From: Morinoia aosen
Taxonomy: Eukaryota > Arthropoda > Malacostraca > Amphipoda > Talitridae
Direction of reading: 5' to 3'
NCBI GenBank assembly: GCA_030386875.1
Contig: CM059556.1
Location: forward strand, 36,806,964-36,870,963
Length of the DNA stretch: 64,000 nucleotides
In this document: positions 1 to 12,181 of the stretch, piece by piece
Layout: each line of letters begins with the position of its first letter
Position numbering within the stretch: position 1 is the first letter of the stretch
Notes under the pieces: generated by a model
Told to the model about the DNA's origin: nothing
What the model saw: the letters and a program-made list of their open reading frames with translations, nothing else
Databases searched by the model: none
Program-made: the position numbers and the translations under genes

Positions 1-638
1 CACTCAATAGGTTACTTAATGTAATACTTAACGCATTATTGTAGGCTAACGAAAATGGCCACTTGGCTCGTTGTTGGTGTTGCCATTTTCTGATCAATTG
101 ATCAAGGTTTTTCAAATATAGATGTACATGAACAGCTCTCAATAGGTTACTCAATGTAATGCTGGACGCACTAGTCAGTAAGGAATAAAAATTCTAGAAC
201 ACGCACACAAACTACGCAATCTGAACGCCTCAAGAACCCGAACGCTTTGCCGGCAGGTTTTTTTTCAATTTGTCGGCATCGCTGAAAATAAATTACTTCT
301 AGTTACGATTACACAAAAATTTTCAACAAAGAGCCTGTACACAACTCTCTGCGATCTCAGAAAATGTTGTGAGAATAAAGACACACAGACACAGCAAGTG
401 TTCATTTAGTGCTTTACAAAAATATAATAAATATTCTATGGAAGGCTAAGTTATCCACTTATAACGCCACAATTTTCATTATAATCCTATCTTTCTGAGC
501 ATATTTATCCTTGAACGTAAGAACTTTCTTTTACTCGCGTGAGGAGCGAGGACTGCGCGCGTGTGACCAGACTTGTATAACCTCGCGCTACCTTTCTGTG
601 ATACTTAGATTTCTGAAATGAACGTTTCTGTTGCTCTG
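1..638. other. Non-coding, apparently unique DNA with a short direct repeat
   Basis: No supportable gene. A ~35-bp direct repeat (about 4-38 and 139-173, sharing TCAATAGGTTACT) and a 14-bp perfect palindrome TGATCAATTGATCA (91-104) are visible. The rest is AT-rich sequence leading into the 25-bp array. Confidence 0.6.
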
Positions 639-1080
639 GAAGGATTTCAAACCTTTTAACCTGAAAGGATTTCAAACCCTTTAGCCTGGAAGGATTTCAA
701 ACCTTTTAACCTGAAAGGATTTCAAACCTTTTAACCTGAAAGGATTTCAAACCTTTTAACCTGAAAGGATTTCAAACCCTTTAGCCTGGAAGGATTTCAA
801 ACCTTTTAACCTGAAAGGATTTCAAACCTTTTAACCTGAAAGGATTTCAAACCCTTTAGCCTGGAAGGATTTCAAACCTTTTAACCTGAAAGGATTTCAA
901 ACCTTTTAACCTGAAAGGATTTCAAACCCTTTAGCCTGGAAGGATTTCAAACCTCTTAACCTGAAAGGATTTCAAACCTTTTAACCTGAAAGGATTTCAA
1001 ACCCTTTAGCCTGGAAGGATTTCAAACCTTTTAACCTGAAAGGATTTCAAACCTTTTAACCTGAAAGTGTTTCAAGCATT
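639..1080. repeat. 25-bp minisatellite with a 75-bp higher-order period
   Basis: Seventeen complete 25-bp units (core AAGGATTTCAAACC) run without indels from 639 to 1063, then a decayed unit. Two unit types alternate: one ending CTTTTAACCTG, the other CCTTTAGCCTG and followed by a unit starting GAAGG. From about 789 onward they recur strictly every third unit, a 75-bp trimer. Confidence 0.95.
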
Positions 1081-1451
1081 TTCTTTCAAAAACAAATGTT
1101 AATTAAGCTGTAAAATAAAGTATCTGTGAGCTTTGAGTTATTGAATGATTGTTTACCTCTCAAGTCGAGTGTGCGACCTAAATCTCTTCACGGCAATTTT
1201 TAGCGCGTTGCCACGCGAATTATTTGCAAGGTCAGTTTTTTATTCAGTTCCGTATTGGATTTTACGCTCATTTGAATATTCTGAATTTTGTTTAATTTCA
1301 TGTTCAGTTTTACGTTCAGCTTAGAACGGAAGGCAGCGACGTTGCGTGAACGTTTGGTGGAACATTAGTTTTGTAATTGAGTGTTGCGCTTGTTGCTTTT
1401 GTCTGTTCCTATATCATCGAAATATCACCACTCACAGAGCCGAGAGGCTGC
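1081..1451. other. Non-coding spacer
   Basis: AT-rich DNA between two arrays. No ORF, RNA gene or repeat recognised. Confidence 0.5.
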
Positions 1452-2172
1452 TCCCCCTCACCCCACCCCTCACCACACCACTCACCACACCACACAACAC
1501 CACACCACACACCACACCACACCACACCACCCACCACACACCCTCACCACTCACCACACCCCACCACACCATACACCATACCACACCACACCACACCACA
1601 CCACAACACACCACACACCACACCACACCACACCACCCACCACACCCCCTCACCACTCACCACACCCCCTCACCACTCACCACACCCCACCACACCACAC
1701 ACCATACCACACCACACCACACCACAACACACCACACACCACACCACACCACCCACCACACCCCCTCACCACTCACCACACCCCACCACACCACACACCA
1801 CACCACAACACACCACACACCACCATACCACACACCACCACACCACACACCACTACTCACCACACCACACTACTCACCACACCACACCACTCACCACACC
1901 ACACCACACCATACCATACCACAACACACCACACCACACACCACCACACCACACTACTCACCACACCACACCACTCACCACACCACACTACTCACCACAC
2001 CACACACCACTCACCACACCACACCACACCACACCACACACCACACCACTCACCACACCACTCACCACACCACACCACACCACACCACACACCACTTACA
2101 ACATCACCACACCACCCCACTCACCACACCACACCACACACCACTTACCACATCACCACACCACAGCCACCA
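1452..2172. repeat. CACCACA/CACACCAC simple-sequence tract
   Basis: About 720 bp composed almost only of A and C on the + strand (CACCACACCACTCACCAC and variants). Periodicity is mixed (5, 7 and 8 bp). The frames crossing it encode only His/Thr/Pro on + and Val/Trp/Cys/Gly on -, as expected of a repeat and not of a gene. Confidence 0.95.
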
Positions 2173-2344
2173 TGCATACCCACGTTTGCTCGGCCGTCGG
2201 AGGCCGTCAGAAGCTCCATGGCATAAATATTCAAATTTCTCAATTAATTTCTGCTTTTAGTTCGTCGCTCGCCCCGCAGACCGCCTCGTCGCCCTGGTCC
2301 GCTGCTGGGGGGGAGGCTGGGGACGTGTTCTTGCTGGGTCGTGT

Positions 2345-3115
2345 TGCTGCCTCGTGTTCTGTGTGTTCTGCTACTGCGTCATAATGTGTGTGTTCTTATT
2401 TGGTCAAGTTACTGCCTCGTGTTCTGTGTGTGTGTTCTGTGTGTTCTGCTACTGCGTCATGATCTGTGTGTTCCTATTTGGTCAGGTTACTGCCTCGTGT
2501 TCTGTGTGTGTGTTCTGTGTGTTCTGCTACTGCGTCATGATCTGTGTGTTCCTATTTGGTCAGGTTACTGCCTCGTGTTCTGTGTGTTCTGCTAATGCGT
2601 CATGATCTGTGTGTTCTTATTTGGTCAGGTTACTGCCTCGTGTACTGTGTGTTCTGCTACTGCGTCATGATCTGTGTGTTCTTATTTGGTCAGGTTACTG
2701 CCTCGTGTTCTGTGTGTTCTGCTAATGCGTCATGATCTGTGTGTTCTTATTTGGTCAGGTTACTGCCTCGTGTACTGTGTGTTCTGCTACTGCGTCATGA
2801 TCTGTGTGTTCTTATTTGGTCAGGTTACTGCCTCGTGTTCTGTGTGTTCTGCTACTGCGTCATGATCTGTGTGTTCTTATTTGGTCAGGTTACTGCCTCG
2901 TGTTCTGTGTGTTCTGCTACTGCGTCATAATGTGTGTGTTCTGTGTGTTCTGTTACTAGAACATATTCACGTGTTCAGTGTGCTCTGTTACTGGCTTATT
3001 TTGAGCGTGTTCTGGCTCTGCATCACGTTCAGCGTGTTCACTGTGCTCTGGCTCTGCAACACGTTCAGCGTGTTCCATACCCGCCTCATGCTCAACACGT
3101 TCTGCTACGCCTCAT
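2345..3115. repeat. 65-bp minisatellite, degenerate at its right end
   Basis: About eight or nine copies of a ~65-bp unit containing TTACTGCCTCGTGTTCTGTG and TTATTTGGTCAGG. Two early copies carry an extra TGTGTGTTCTG block. After about 2936 the copies decay into TGTTCTG-like sequence. Short Cys/Val/Leu-rich frames recur every 65 or 130 bp and are repeat shadows. Confidence 0.9.
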
Positions 3116-3942
3116 GTTGAAACCAGTTTATGCAGCAGTATAACCCTGTATGAGCTGCAATAATTGAACCCAGTACGTAACAGAGTAGGAGCCAGCATTT
3201 AGAATAGAAGAGGCCAATATGTAGAATAGTAGGGTCAGTATGTAACACATTACGGGCCAGTATGTACCACATTAGGGGCCAGTATGTATCACTTTAATGT
3301 ATCTTCGACAACGGCTGGAACAAAACCAATCTAAAATATGGGTTCAAACCACACAGTTTTATTTTGCAACGCCCTACAAAAAAAAATACTGAAAAAGTCC
3401 AGCGTTAACTACGGTGGTTGCCAGCTTTGCGCGCCTGAATGCACGGAACGCCATCTTTGATTCCTGTTTTTCTGTTGAGTTTACAACTGTAAAGTTCATA
3501 GTGATTAAAATTACCAAGTCGCATGCCAAAAAATTCTATTCATGTCGTAGTGTTTTCATCGCTGAAAATAAGACGCTTCTCGTTGTCTAAGTTCTACATT
3601 TTCTAATCGTGATAACTTTTTTATTGATTTGGAATCCTAAATTTTGAGAAATAGTAAATCTTTACTATCAACAATGGTCTTATCTAATCCCAAAAACTTT
3701 TAATTATTTGATATTCTATACAGGATAATCTCATTTTCCAATAAATTAAATCGCACCGCAAAAACGAACGCTCGCCAAGAACCAGAAGTTTGAGAGCGCA
3801 GCAAACGACGTCCAGTGGTAATTTTTGCGCCGGAATAAACTTGTGCAACATTACAAGTTAAAATTAGAATAGAATTTTCTCTTTTTTTGCGGTTCTCTTT
3901 TTATGTTCTGAATCCTTTAATAAGTGCATATTTGATTCTTTG
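3116..3942. other. Non-coding DNA with a short degenerate ~27-bp repeat
   Basis: Between about 3160 and 3300 a motif near GGGCCAGTATGTA(C)CAC repeats four or five times with drift. The remainder is AT-rich with no recognisable gene. Confidence 0.5.
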
Positions 3943-4114
3943 CAGGTGTCCTCAGTTCTCTCGTAATGGAGAGTATTTGACTATACAGGTGTCTTCAGTT
4001 TTTTTATAATGGAAAATATTTGACAATACAGGTGTCTACAGGTCTTTTGTAATGGAGAATATTCGACTAAACAGGTGTCTTCAGTTCTTTCGTTATGGAG
4101 AATTTTTGACTTCC
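3943..4114. repeat. 43-bp tandem repeat, four copies
   Basis: Four diverged ~43-bp units, each starting CAGGTGTC and containing TAATGGAGAATATT-like sequence followed by TGACTA. Confidence 0.85.
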
Positions 4115-4852
4115 GATATTAAACCAATGCCTGACTGTGACGAATGGCTCGTTTTAGCGTTGTACTGCCACCGTGAGACTGCATGCGGCGATCACACACA
4201 CGTATAAATAAACACAACCTCTTCTAACGCACTCTTCAGTCATGCCGGTTCCAGTCATTTTTTCTCTTTTAATTTGTAGGATTTGCCAGCAAATTGACGG
4301 ATTAGCAATGAGATCCAGCCACTTTACCCTCCGAGTAAATTTCCACGGTTCATCCCCTTCGGATCATCTAGAAAAATGTTTGATAGATTTATCCCCTACA
4401 AAGTTATAACCCGTTTATTACGCCAGACTTAGACGGTACTTCCGTTTTTTCGCTCCCAGTATGAGGTTTGTCGGTATATTTAAAGTGTTGATGACTTCCC
4501 CTGTAAGATAAAGTCTGCAACGATGGCATAATGATCAAATCGTGCTTTTTAAATCCTCTTGTAAGAAGTTTACTATGTATTTATTACCTCTGTAATTGAA
4601 CCAAACGATAAAGTAATTTCGTATATTCTTTTCACATGCAATGTTGAATTCATTACATTTATAATAGAATTTAATAACCAAATGATTTTGCGTATTCTCG
4701 TGCAAAAAAAAATCTGAATGCGTGAGCTCCGTAGTAGAATATAATTATCAAACGACTTTATCGTTATTGGAAGAAACGATTTCGAAATCATTGCCTCCGC
4801 AATAAAACAAAATGTTCAACAAAGAATTTTGCATAATTATGTGAGAAACAAA
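4115..4852. other. Non-coding AT-rich DNA
   Basis: No gene, RNA or array recognised. The longest frame (72 codons, minus strand, near 4573-4791) has no familiar motif. Confidence 0.45.
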
Positions 4853-5232
4853 CTGAATTCATCACCCCTCAGGGGGATATAACTGTTGTATTTATGGGAA
4901 CTAGCGCTCCCAGGGGGACTATGTGAGGGCCCAAGCTGAGAGTTAGGCCTTTTTTTGTTAAAATAAAATATTTTTTCTATGCTAAGAACCACCTATTTCG
5001 GTTCACTGCTGTCCTGTTTTCAGGACCTACTACTTTCTTCTTCAACTTTTATCTTGTTCCATGAACTTCTTCTCCAACTTACTGTTTCTATGCCTTTTCT
5101 TCTTAGATTCCACATTCCCTAATATCCATACTAAATGGTGTCTTCCTCCTACCTCTCTTCGATACGGTCTTTTTTTTTTTTGTAGCGGTTAGGGAGTCTT
5201 AAACTAACTTATAATTTAATCTGAATTCATCA
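4853..5232 (+). mobile_element. R360 retroposon, copy A, with 12-bp target duplication
   Basis: The body (4865-5220, 356 bp) starts CCCCTCAGGGGG and ends with an AATTTAAT-type tail. It is flanked by a perfect 12-bp repeat CTGAATTCATCA at 4853-4864 and 5221-5232, a target-site duplication expected from target-primed reverse transcription. Full-length relatives lie at 9522-9888 and 61043-61397. Two stem-loops are visible at the 5' end (4865-4876 and 4895-4912). No ORF spans it, so it is non-autonomous; it could be a SINE or the mobile 3' end of a LINE. Confidence 0.85.
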
Positions 5233-6497
5233 GTTTTGCATGTGTACATCACCAACATCAAATGAGAGCTTAATTAAACTCAAATTTCTAAATTTCAGTT
5301 CCCATGTTACAGCGCGTATCAAATCTTCAGTTCTTACAAACCTAAATAAATTATTACCAACGAGTTACCAAATCTTCCATTCTCACCAAAGTTTTCATTG
5401 AGAAAACGTTTTCAACACAAATTTACTGGAACGCAATTAACGTTCAAACCCTCGTTAATTATCATGACAAGTGTACAGATAAAAAGTTTCCCCTCCTCGA
5501 CCAATTCTAACTGCAGTAAAACGGCGAGTTTTTGTGGTGCTCCCTCCACGGATTATTTCAGTATTTAACTTCATTATAGAGATGAGGAGAGAACTGTTAT
5601 TCCTTCACCGATTTTGCTTCTTCCACCAGCAGAAGTGTTTTAGAATTAGCTTAGGAATTGCTCGCTTTTCGGTCTGGAAGAACGACCGAAAGAGAACTCG
5701 AAAAAGGCTTTGTGTTGTCGTTCGGGTATGATTGCTGCCTGTAGTATACAGTATGCATGTACTGTACGTCCACAAAAAATGTATCCACTGACCGATGCAT
5801 GAATCCCACGGTAGAGGAAACAAGGTAGTGTCATTTCTATGGGGAAAAATCCACTTGTTCTTGTTCGACTAGCCAATAAAAAGCTTTAGTTCAAATAAAC
5901 TTTATGACGTCACTAAAATGCCATATCGTTAGGCCAATAGTTGAGACGGATTTGGGGGTAGCAGTGCTACCAGATGCAATATGAGCGATGCTAATCAAAG
6001 CTAAATCAAAGTGGCACACGGAACAGTGCATTCAAAATTGGCGCGCTGTGTAATAAAATTCGTGTCTTGTGTTAATTCGATATAAGGCGAGGTGTTCACG
6101 CAAAAAACGCAACGGCGAGGTGTTCACGTTTTTTTTTGGATACCTTGTTCTGAGTCAAGGTTAACCGTCGTGTATTGACATCATTGTTTTGTGCTTTGTG
6201 TTGCGTAGGGATTGCCTTAAATTTGTGCATTCGTGAATCGTTATTAGCGCCGCACCTTTTACTTGTTGCACTCATGCTCTTTAATCATGGCATTCAGATA
6301 TTTGTGTGCTCATCCACGTGTTCTCAAAATAAACCCATTTCAATCTTTCGATTCTTTTACTTTCCATGTCTGTTATATAGGTGTACGCAAACACAAAGGT
6401 GTAATACGATTGATTTGCGGAGGTTGAGATTCCTCCAAGCGTACGGAAGGGGGACAGCAGCCGCTAGGCCGTAAACCGACCCTTTTCTCGTATCACG
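5233..6497. other. Non-coding DNA
   Basis: No supportable gene in 1.27 kb. GGCGAGGTGTTCACG is directly repeated at about 6087 and 6115. Small frames of 65-99 codons show no known domain. Confidence 0.5.
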
Positions 6498-6920
6498 ACA
6501 AGTATTGCACGAAATGATAATACATGCAACAAGTATTGCATGAATTGATTATACATGCATTAAGTATTGCATGAAATTATAATACATGCAATAAGTATTG
6601 CATGAAATGATGATACATGCAATAAGTATTGCATGAAACAATAATACATCCAATGAGTATTGCATGAAATGATAATAAATGCAGTAGGTATTGCATGAAA
6701 TTTTAATAAATGCAATAAGTATTGCATGAAATGTCGATACATGCAGTAGCTATTGCATGAAATGATAATGCATGCAGCAGGTATTGCATGAAATGACAAT
6801 ACATGCAATAAGCATTGCACGAAATGACAATACATGCAATAAGTATTACATGAAATGATAATACATGCAGTGAGTATTGCATGAAATCATAATACATGCA
6901 GTAGGTATTGCAGGAAATGA
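6498..6920. repeat. 31-bp minisatellite with an internal palindrome
   Basis: About 13 units of 31 bp. Each carries ATGCAATAAGTATTGCAT, a perfect inverted repeat (ATGCAAT / ATTGCAT, 4-nt spacer), so the array could form serial small hairpins. Copies decay to the right until about 7085 (GAAATGAGTATT-type motifs). Confidence 0.92.
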
Positions 6921-7933
6921 CTACTTCATGAAATGACTATTAAATGAAGTGAGTAATGCATGGAATGAGCATTGCTTAAAATGAGCATGGCATGAAATTA
7001 TTTTTCCTTGAAATGAGTTTCCATGCAATGAGTCATATATTAAATGAGTATTCCATAAAATGAGTCTCTCATGAAATGGACATTCTGCGATATGGCAGCA
7101 TTTGATACAGCACGGTTCATGCGATATAATTTCCAGGGTAGAAAACCTCGCATTTCAGATCACACCTGAAAAACGTGTTGACTTTTGAGTTCTTCACAGA
7201 AATCGCACTTGGATTTTAGCTTTGGGAAATTATGATGGTAAAGTATAAATTCAAGAAGAATCTTCGCTAGGAGATCAATTATTTTCGAACGAGGTAAATT
7301 CCCGTAATACGTATCGTGTAGTTTCACTTACAATTTGTGACATTTTACCAACCCAACGAGATACTAAGAGTTCAATGTTTTGAACTTTTGTTTGTAGTTG
7401 ATTGCCAGTTTTCTCCATTGCTGAAATGTGTGAACACACACTACGACACGCAGCTTTAGTAAAGGCAGCTGTATGAAGCAGTCTTCAATGCTCTGTTGAT
7501 AGAAGAAAGATCACGATGCCCTATATAAAATTTTATAGGCTTTTTTAGTTAATAAAAATAATGCGCAAGTCTCATAAAAATTTAAAGCATTTACCCAAAG
7601 CGAGCATGCTTGCACGCACCTCGCACGCTCAGCAAAACAATAAACTTATTTAAAGCACACGTGGTTTCCAAAAATTTTCTTTTTAAGTACCCCTCAAATT
7701 GTCTACACAAAATCTCCCAGTTCGTTCTGCTTCGTATTGAAGAGTTGACTCAAACCCGGCGCTTCAAAGTTCCCGAATTTCTAAAACCCTTATCAAATTA
7801 ATAATTACCATATCTCTCTTTGCCTCTCTGCAGGTGGTAAGAACCTGAATGAATTTAGACCCGCGCCGGGGTCGTAACTCTGAGCGCATTCCTTGGAGAT
7901 GCGCTCGCTCGACTAAATTGCTACATATCAGGC
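6921..7933. other. Decayed repeat edge, then non-coding DNA
   Basis: To about 7085 the sequence keeps echoes of the 31-bp unit (ATGAAATGAGTATT). Beyond that I see AT-rich DNA with no gene. Confidence 0.5.
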
Positions 7934-7988
7934 AAATTTAGAGCCCAACTTCCCTGAGATTTAGCATCGAAGATTGGGCTCTGAATTT
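7934..7988. repeat. Single imperfect hairpin
   Basis: AAATTTAGAGCCCAACTTCC pairs with GAAGATTGGGCTCTGAATTT, about 20-bp arms with three mismatches and a ~15-nt loop. Not obviously part of the other foldback families. Confidence 0.7.
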
Positions 7989-8634
7989 TGCTCAACTTAG
8001 CGAGGTGATCTCTCGAGAACTTGTTCTTTGCTCGGCCGTAACAGATTGCCATGCTTTACGATGAGTCATAACTCCATGATGCTCTTGCATCGCGCTCGTG
8101 CGCACCTTGCGTTTTACTTTTATGTTAATGAAGAAGGATGGCTTCCACGGTTTAAAGAGCGGGAATAAGTGAATGTTCTTTTTTATCACGGCTTTCGGGT
8201 GATGGTAATTTCTGGGGAGCTTTGCGCATGAAGGAGAAAGAAGTAGCCAAGAATTTTGGTGTCTCGTACAGCAAATAAATATGTACGAATAGTCGGAAAA
8301 ATTGGTTATTTCATTGTGATGACCGGGTCTCAGGAGCAAAAGACCTGAGAAACCTTTTCTTTTTTAACGGCCATATGTATACCGGTCGGTAAATTGCTCT
8401 TTCACGTCCCGATATAAATGAATGGCATTTCACCTGCTTCGCTACGTCTTTAAAAAAATAACTTCAATCATGCGAGGTAAAATGCATCGAGCAATTGTAT
8501 TTTCCATATTTCTTAGGAAGGATGAAAATGAATTCGAGCGTTCAAGTGGCTTTCTATGTTCTCCTACTCACAACCTATCCAAACCGACCGCTTACAACCG
8601 CGGGAACGCGGTGAACGCGTCTTGCGGACAGCAG
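7989..8634. other. Non-coding DNA
   Basis: No gene recognised. A 115-codon minus frame (7992-8339) and a 101-codon plus frame (8422-8727) show no recognisable domain; the latter runs into the neighbouring foldback element. Confidence 0.45.
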
Positions 8635-8742
8635 CCCAGTCTAACTTTTTCACCGGAGCATGCATGTTTTTCGCCACCTAAGCGATTTAATTACTTGGGC
8701 GGCGAAAAACATGCATGCAGGTGGTGAAAAAGTTAGACTGGG
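8635..8742. mobile_element. Foldback element H, copy 1
   Basis: Near-perfect 108-bp palindrome bounded by CCCAGTCTAAC and GTTAGACTGGG, arms about 46 bp, short loop near CGATTTAATTACTT. Each arm contains CATGCATG and TTTTTCGCC-type blocks. Four more copies occur in the window. No ORF; MITE-like by structure. A target duplication is not obvious in this copy. Confidence 0.85.
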
Positions 8743-9371
8743 ATATATATAAGCGTCTCTTATAAGATAGAGAAAAGCGACACTCCATATTATGTAAAAT
8801 TTCCTGTGAAGGTCTCAAACCGATCCCTAATTGTGAAGGTATATAAAAAATGTGCTCAACGTCAGAGTTGATTGAAGAAAATTCGTTTTAATGTGAAAAC
8901 AAGCCAAAGTAACGCGTCTTTCTCAACCACATGTGCTCTATTGACTGTAAATCCACGCAGAGAAATTTTCATGTTACATTCAGATAGATTTGATATTGTT
9001 AATTTATTTTATTTATTTATTTGTCTTCTTTATCAATTTATTTTAAGATTCGATATTGTTTTGCATTTTTTTGTTATTTTGACTGTAGCGTAGACCTACT
9101 TTCAATGCCACACAATGTTGTGTGCAAACAAACGCTGCACATCGAATGTCTTCACTGTTTGTAGATTACCGGTCTTTATCGTAATCAAAACGTTCTACCC
9201 TTAACACCAAGTTAGGGACAAAAACTAATTTATTTCTCAAAGCCTGTGGAATGAATTCGAGCAATTCAGAAAACCTTCTTGGATTTTCCTCATTTCAAAT
9301 ACTGTAGAAAAATTACTATTCTTTTAAATTACTTTTCTCTCAAGTTACTGTTCTTCAAGATGAATAAACAG
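8743..9371. other. Non-coding AT-rich DNA
   Basis: Nothing recognised. A 73-codon frame at 8872-9093 is AT-rich and without motif. Confidence 0.45.
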
Positions 9372-10064
9372 GAAAAAAAATTCTCATAATAGTGTCTCTT
9401 ATGGAGCAAAATTCCGATGTAAAATCGCCAGATAAATTAAGATATTGCGATTATACTCTCTCAAGTTCTCCTTGCGACGAATATAAACGATAAAAAAAAT
9501 ACCTTAGATTGTCTCGTGTGGCCCCCTCTGGGGGATACAACTATTCTATCTATGGGAACTAGCGCTCCCAGGGGGACTATGTGAGGGCCCGAGCTAAAGG
9601 TTAGGTAGGCTCTGTTTTTGTTAAAATAACGTAGGTTTTTGTTTTGTTAAGGAGCAGCTTTTTTCGGTTCACTGCTGTCCTGTTTTTACAGCACCTATTA
9701 CTTTCTTTTTCAACTTTTGTCTTGTTTCATGAACTTCTTTCTCATCTTACTGTTTCTATGCCCTTTCTGCATAGATTCTACGTTCCCTTAACTCCATACT
9801 AAATGGTGCCTTCTTCCTTCCTCTCTTTGGATCTCATTTGTTGAGGATAGGGAGGCTTAAACTACCTAATAATCAAATAATCTAATCTGTCTCGTGCGGA
9901 GCAAAATTCCGATCTAAAATTCCCCGATAAATTGAGATACTGCGATTACACTCTCTCAAGTTCTTCTTGCGAACTAACACACGCGAAAAAAATTCCCTAA
10001 TATTTTCTTTCGAGGAGCAAAATTCCTGCCTAAAATCACCGGATAAATACGGATATTGGGAGAA
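9372..10064. repeat. ~115-bp tandem triplet interrupted by a retroposon
   Basis: Three related units share GGAGCAAAATTCC, CCGATAAATTGAGAT-like and CTCTCAAGTTCT blocks, at about 9392-9510, 9899-10010 and 10012-10060. R360 copy B sits at the boundary of the first two. Removing it restores an even tandem spacing. Confidence 0.75.
9511..9899 (+). mobile_element. R360 retroposon, copy B
   Basis: The body (9522-9888, 367 bp) begins CCCCCTCTGGGGG and ends AATAATCAAATAATCTAATCT. It is flanked by an 11-bp duplication, GTCTCGTGTGG (9511-9521) versus GTCTCGTGCGG (9889-9899), with one mismatch. It is inserted in the ~115-bp tandem triplet, so the triplet is older. The 5' stem-loops of copies A and F are preserved. 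Confidence 0.85.
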
Positions 10065-10618
10065 GTGGCGTCTCTAAAACCTCTCATCAGAAGGACGAAT
10101 TAAAACCCGTCGCAACTTGACTGTCTAATGGCTGTCCAATTTGTGGCGCAGCTGAGCAGCTTCATGGGCAGGCGGTGAGAGGGAGAGAGAGAGTTAATCC
10201 CGTCCTAATAAGGTCGTTAATGCGGCCATAATTACGCCGGCGCCATGTAGCTCATCTAAATACATCTAAAGGCATCCTGTTCCGCTGCTAATTGCAACTC
10301 AGCACTTGTTTATGATAGCGTTCGCAAATTGTGACCTTCCCGCGAAAGCTGCTTTTCGACTGAGATTTCCATTGCAAAACACTGAAGCTCGAGTTATGTA
10401 AGCTGGATGTTTAGTTTCATTTTCGCTCGGACGTATGTATAAGGGACTTCACACTTCAGAATTTTAGGAGCCGTATTTTTGAGCTACTTTCATCGTCGTG
10501 ACGGCGCAGCTGGCTGCGTAGATTCAAGACTCTTCTAACAAGCGAAAGTCGTCAAGTGCATCGAATTATACAAACACAAACCACATTCTCCAAACAAACG
10601 TTCAGTTATTCTGAAAAA
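10065..10618. other. Non-coding DNA
   Basis: A GAGAGGGAGAGAGAGAG run near 10176-10192; otherwise nothing recognised. Confidence 0.45.
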
Positions 10619-10775
10619 GCACACAGCACACACAGCACACACAACACACACCACACACAACACACACTACACAACACACACCACACAACACACACCACAC
10701 ACAACACAAACCACACAACACACACACCACACAACACCACACACACCACACACCACACACCACACAACACACAAG
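10619..10775. repeat. CACACAACACACACC simple-sequence tract
   Basis: About 155 bp of A/C-only sequence on the + strand. The flanking DNA to 10968 is GC-richer and without a recognisable gene. Confidence 0.9.
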
Positions 10776-10968
10776 CCGCCGCTCAGCAAAAGCAGCGCTG
10801 CGAGATTCAGTTCTGTTTTCATTCCCACTCCCCCACAAGTTGCCGCTCAGCTCGCAGTCAGCGCGCCCGGCTGCGCAAGAGTCAACAGCTGGCAGATGCC
10901 CCCACTCTACCACCCCCACCCACCACCCATGCAGCACAGACGCCAATGGCGCCAGATCTACAGAAATG

Positions 10969-11070
10969 TTAGGTTAGGGTAATTTAGGGTAGGTTAAGTT
11001 AACTTAAGTTAGGTTAAGTAGGTTGGTTAAGTTAGGTTAGGCCAAGTTCAGTTAGTTTAAGGTTAAGTTG
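10969..11070. repeat. Degenerate GGTTA / TTAGG-like tract
   Basis: About 100 bp rich in TTAGG, GGTTA and AGGTTAAG words (TTAGGTTAGGGTAATTTAGG at its start). The canonical arthropod telomere repeat is TTAGG, so this may be a decayed interstitial telomere-like tract. The words are too irregular to exclude an unrelated AGGTTA repeat. Confidence 0.55.
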
Positions 11071-11779
11071 AAAAAGTTTAAAAATGCCTATTTTTGAGTG
11101 CCGAGATGGAGGGTCGAATGGCAAAACACCAGTGGTCGTTGTCATAATTTATTATAATGATTTAATGCAGGTTAACTTTGGTATTCCGGTGTACTATCCA
11201 CTTACTAATTACTTGTAGTGTTTATAATGCAGTTATTAATAATAACTGAATAACGAACAGCTAGGTTAATAAACCTCAGTAATACTACATAGTTACAAAA
11301 TTGGCGCGAATGGCAACTTTTAGAAGCAACATGGAGGTGGAGGGAGAGGGGTGGGCGGCGTCCAAATCTGGCGCATCACCCAGCTGTTGACACTAGCGCC
11401 GCCCGGCTCGGTCGCGTCTGTTGCTTGTGCTGAGTTTTGTGCTGGGGCGTCCGGGGCTGTGAAGTGCCACTGCAGCTGGGGTGCTGGTGCTGCTGTGCTG
11501 TGCTGTACTGGTACACAGATATCCAGTGCTGGTGCTGCTGCTGCTGTGCTGTGCTGTACCAGTACACACACATTCAGTGCTATAGCCAGTCAGGGCAGCG
11601 TCTAAAATTGCGGTTGAATTTACTGAACAAATTTCCCTTTCATCTTTAATGTAGTTATTTATGCACAATAGCTCCATTGTTGCGAGTGGAGGATAGAGAG
11701 AGGAACGCGTTTTGCAGGACTTAAGTTCGTAGAATTCATTTAATTTCGAAAACCAGGCCTCTAGGTTTGAACCCAATAT
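11071..11779. other. Non-coding DNA with a duplicated CTG-rich ~50-bp block
   Basis: From about 11478 to 11580 a block containing GTGCTGGTGCTGCTG followed by GCTGTACTGGTACACA occurs twice. The GTACTGGTAC / GTACCAGTAC halves are inverted relative to each other. No gene recognised. Confidence 0.5.
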
Positions 11780-12025
11780 GCATTGAAAATACAATCAGGA
11801 AAAGGAATTACAATATAATGTCAGTATCAGAATGATGGAACAAAAATTAAATTGAAAAAGATATAGAAAAAGAAAAAGGAATTACTTGTCATCACTGTAA
11901 GGTTGGAATAAAACCTGGATTTTAAAGAAAATACAATCTCGAAAAGGAATTGCATATGTCATCACTATGAGGATGAAACAAAATTTAAATTAAAAAAGAA
12001 AATACAAAGAGAAAAAGGTCAGATT
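11780..12025 (+). repeat. Three ~70-80-bp degenerate units, orientation A
   Basis: Units carry AAAAGGAATT, GTCATCACTATRAGG and GGAACAAAATTTAAATT-like blocks. The same unit in reverse orientation forms the array at 13040-13470. Confidence 0.75.
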
Positions 12026-12181
12026 GGATTTAGTGTTAGCTTCGTGTAAATTTGTTGCATCAAGTTCAAGTTACTGAAATGCCGTTGACATCACAGCTCC
12101 GGAGATGCCCAGACGCGCTCATATGTATTTCCATGTGCTTTATCTTCGTCATTGACGTTTTCCCATCGTTGCCTGAACATC

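Noticed and set aside
1346-2384. His/Thr/Pro-rich ORFs over 280 codons
   Set aside because: Products of the CACCACA tract in all three frames; no non-repetitive domain attached.
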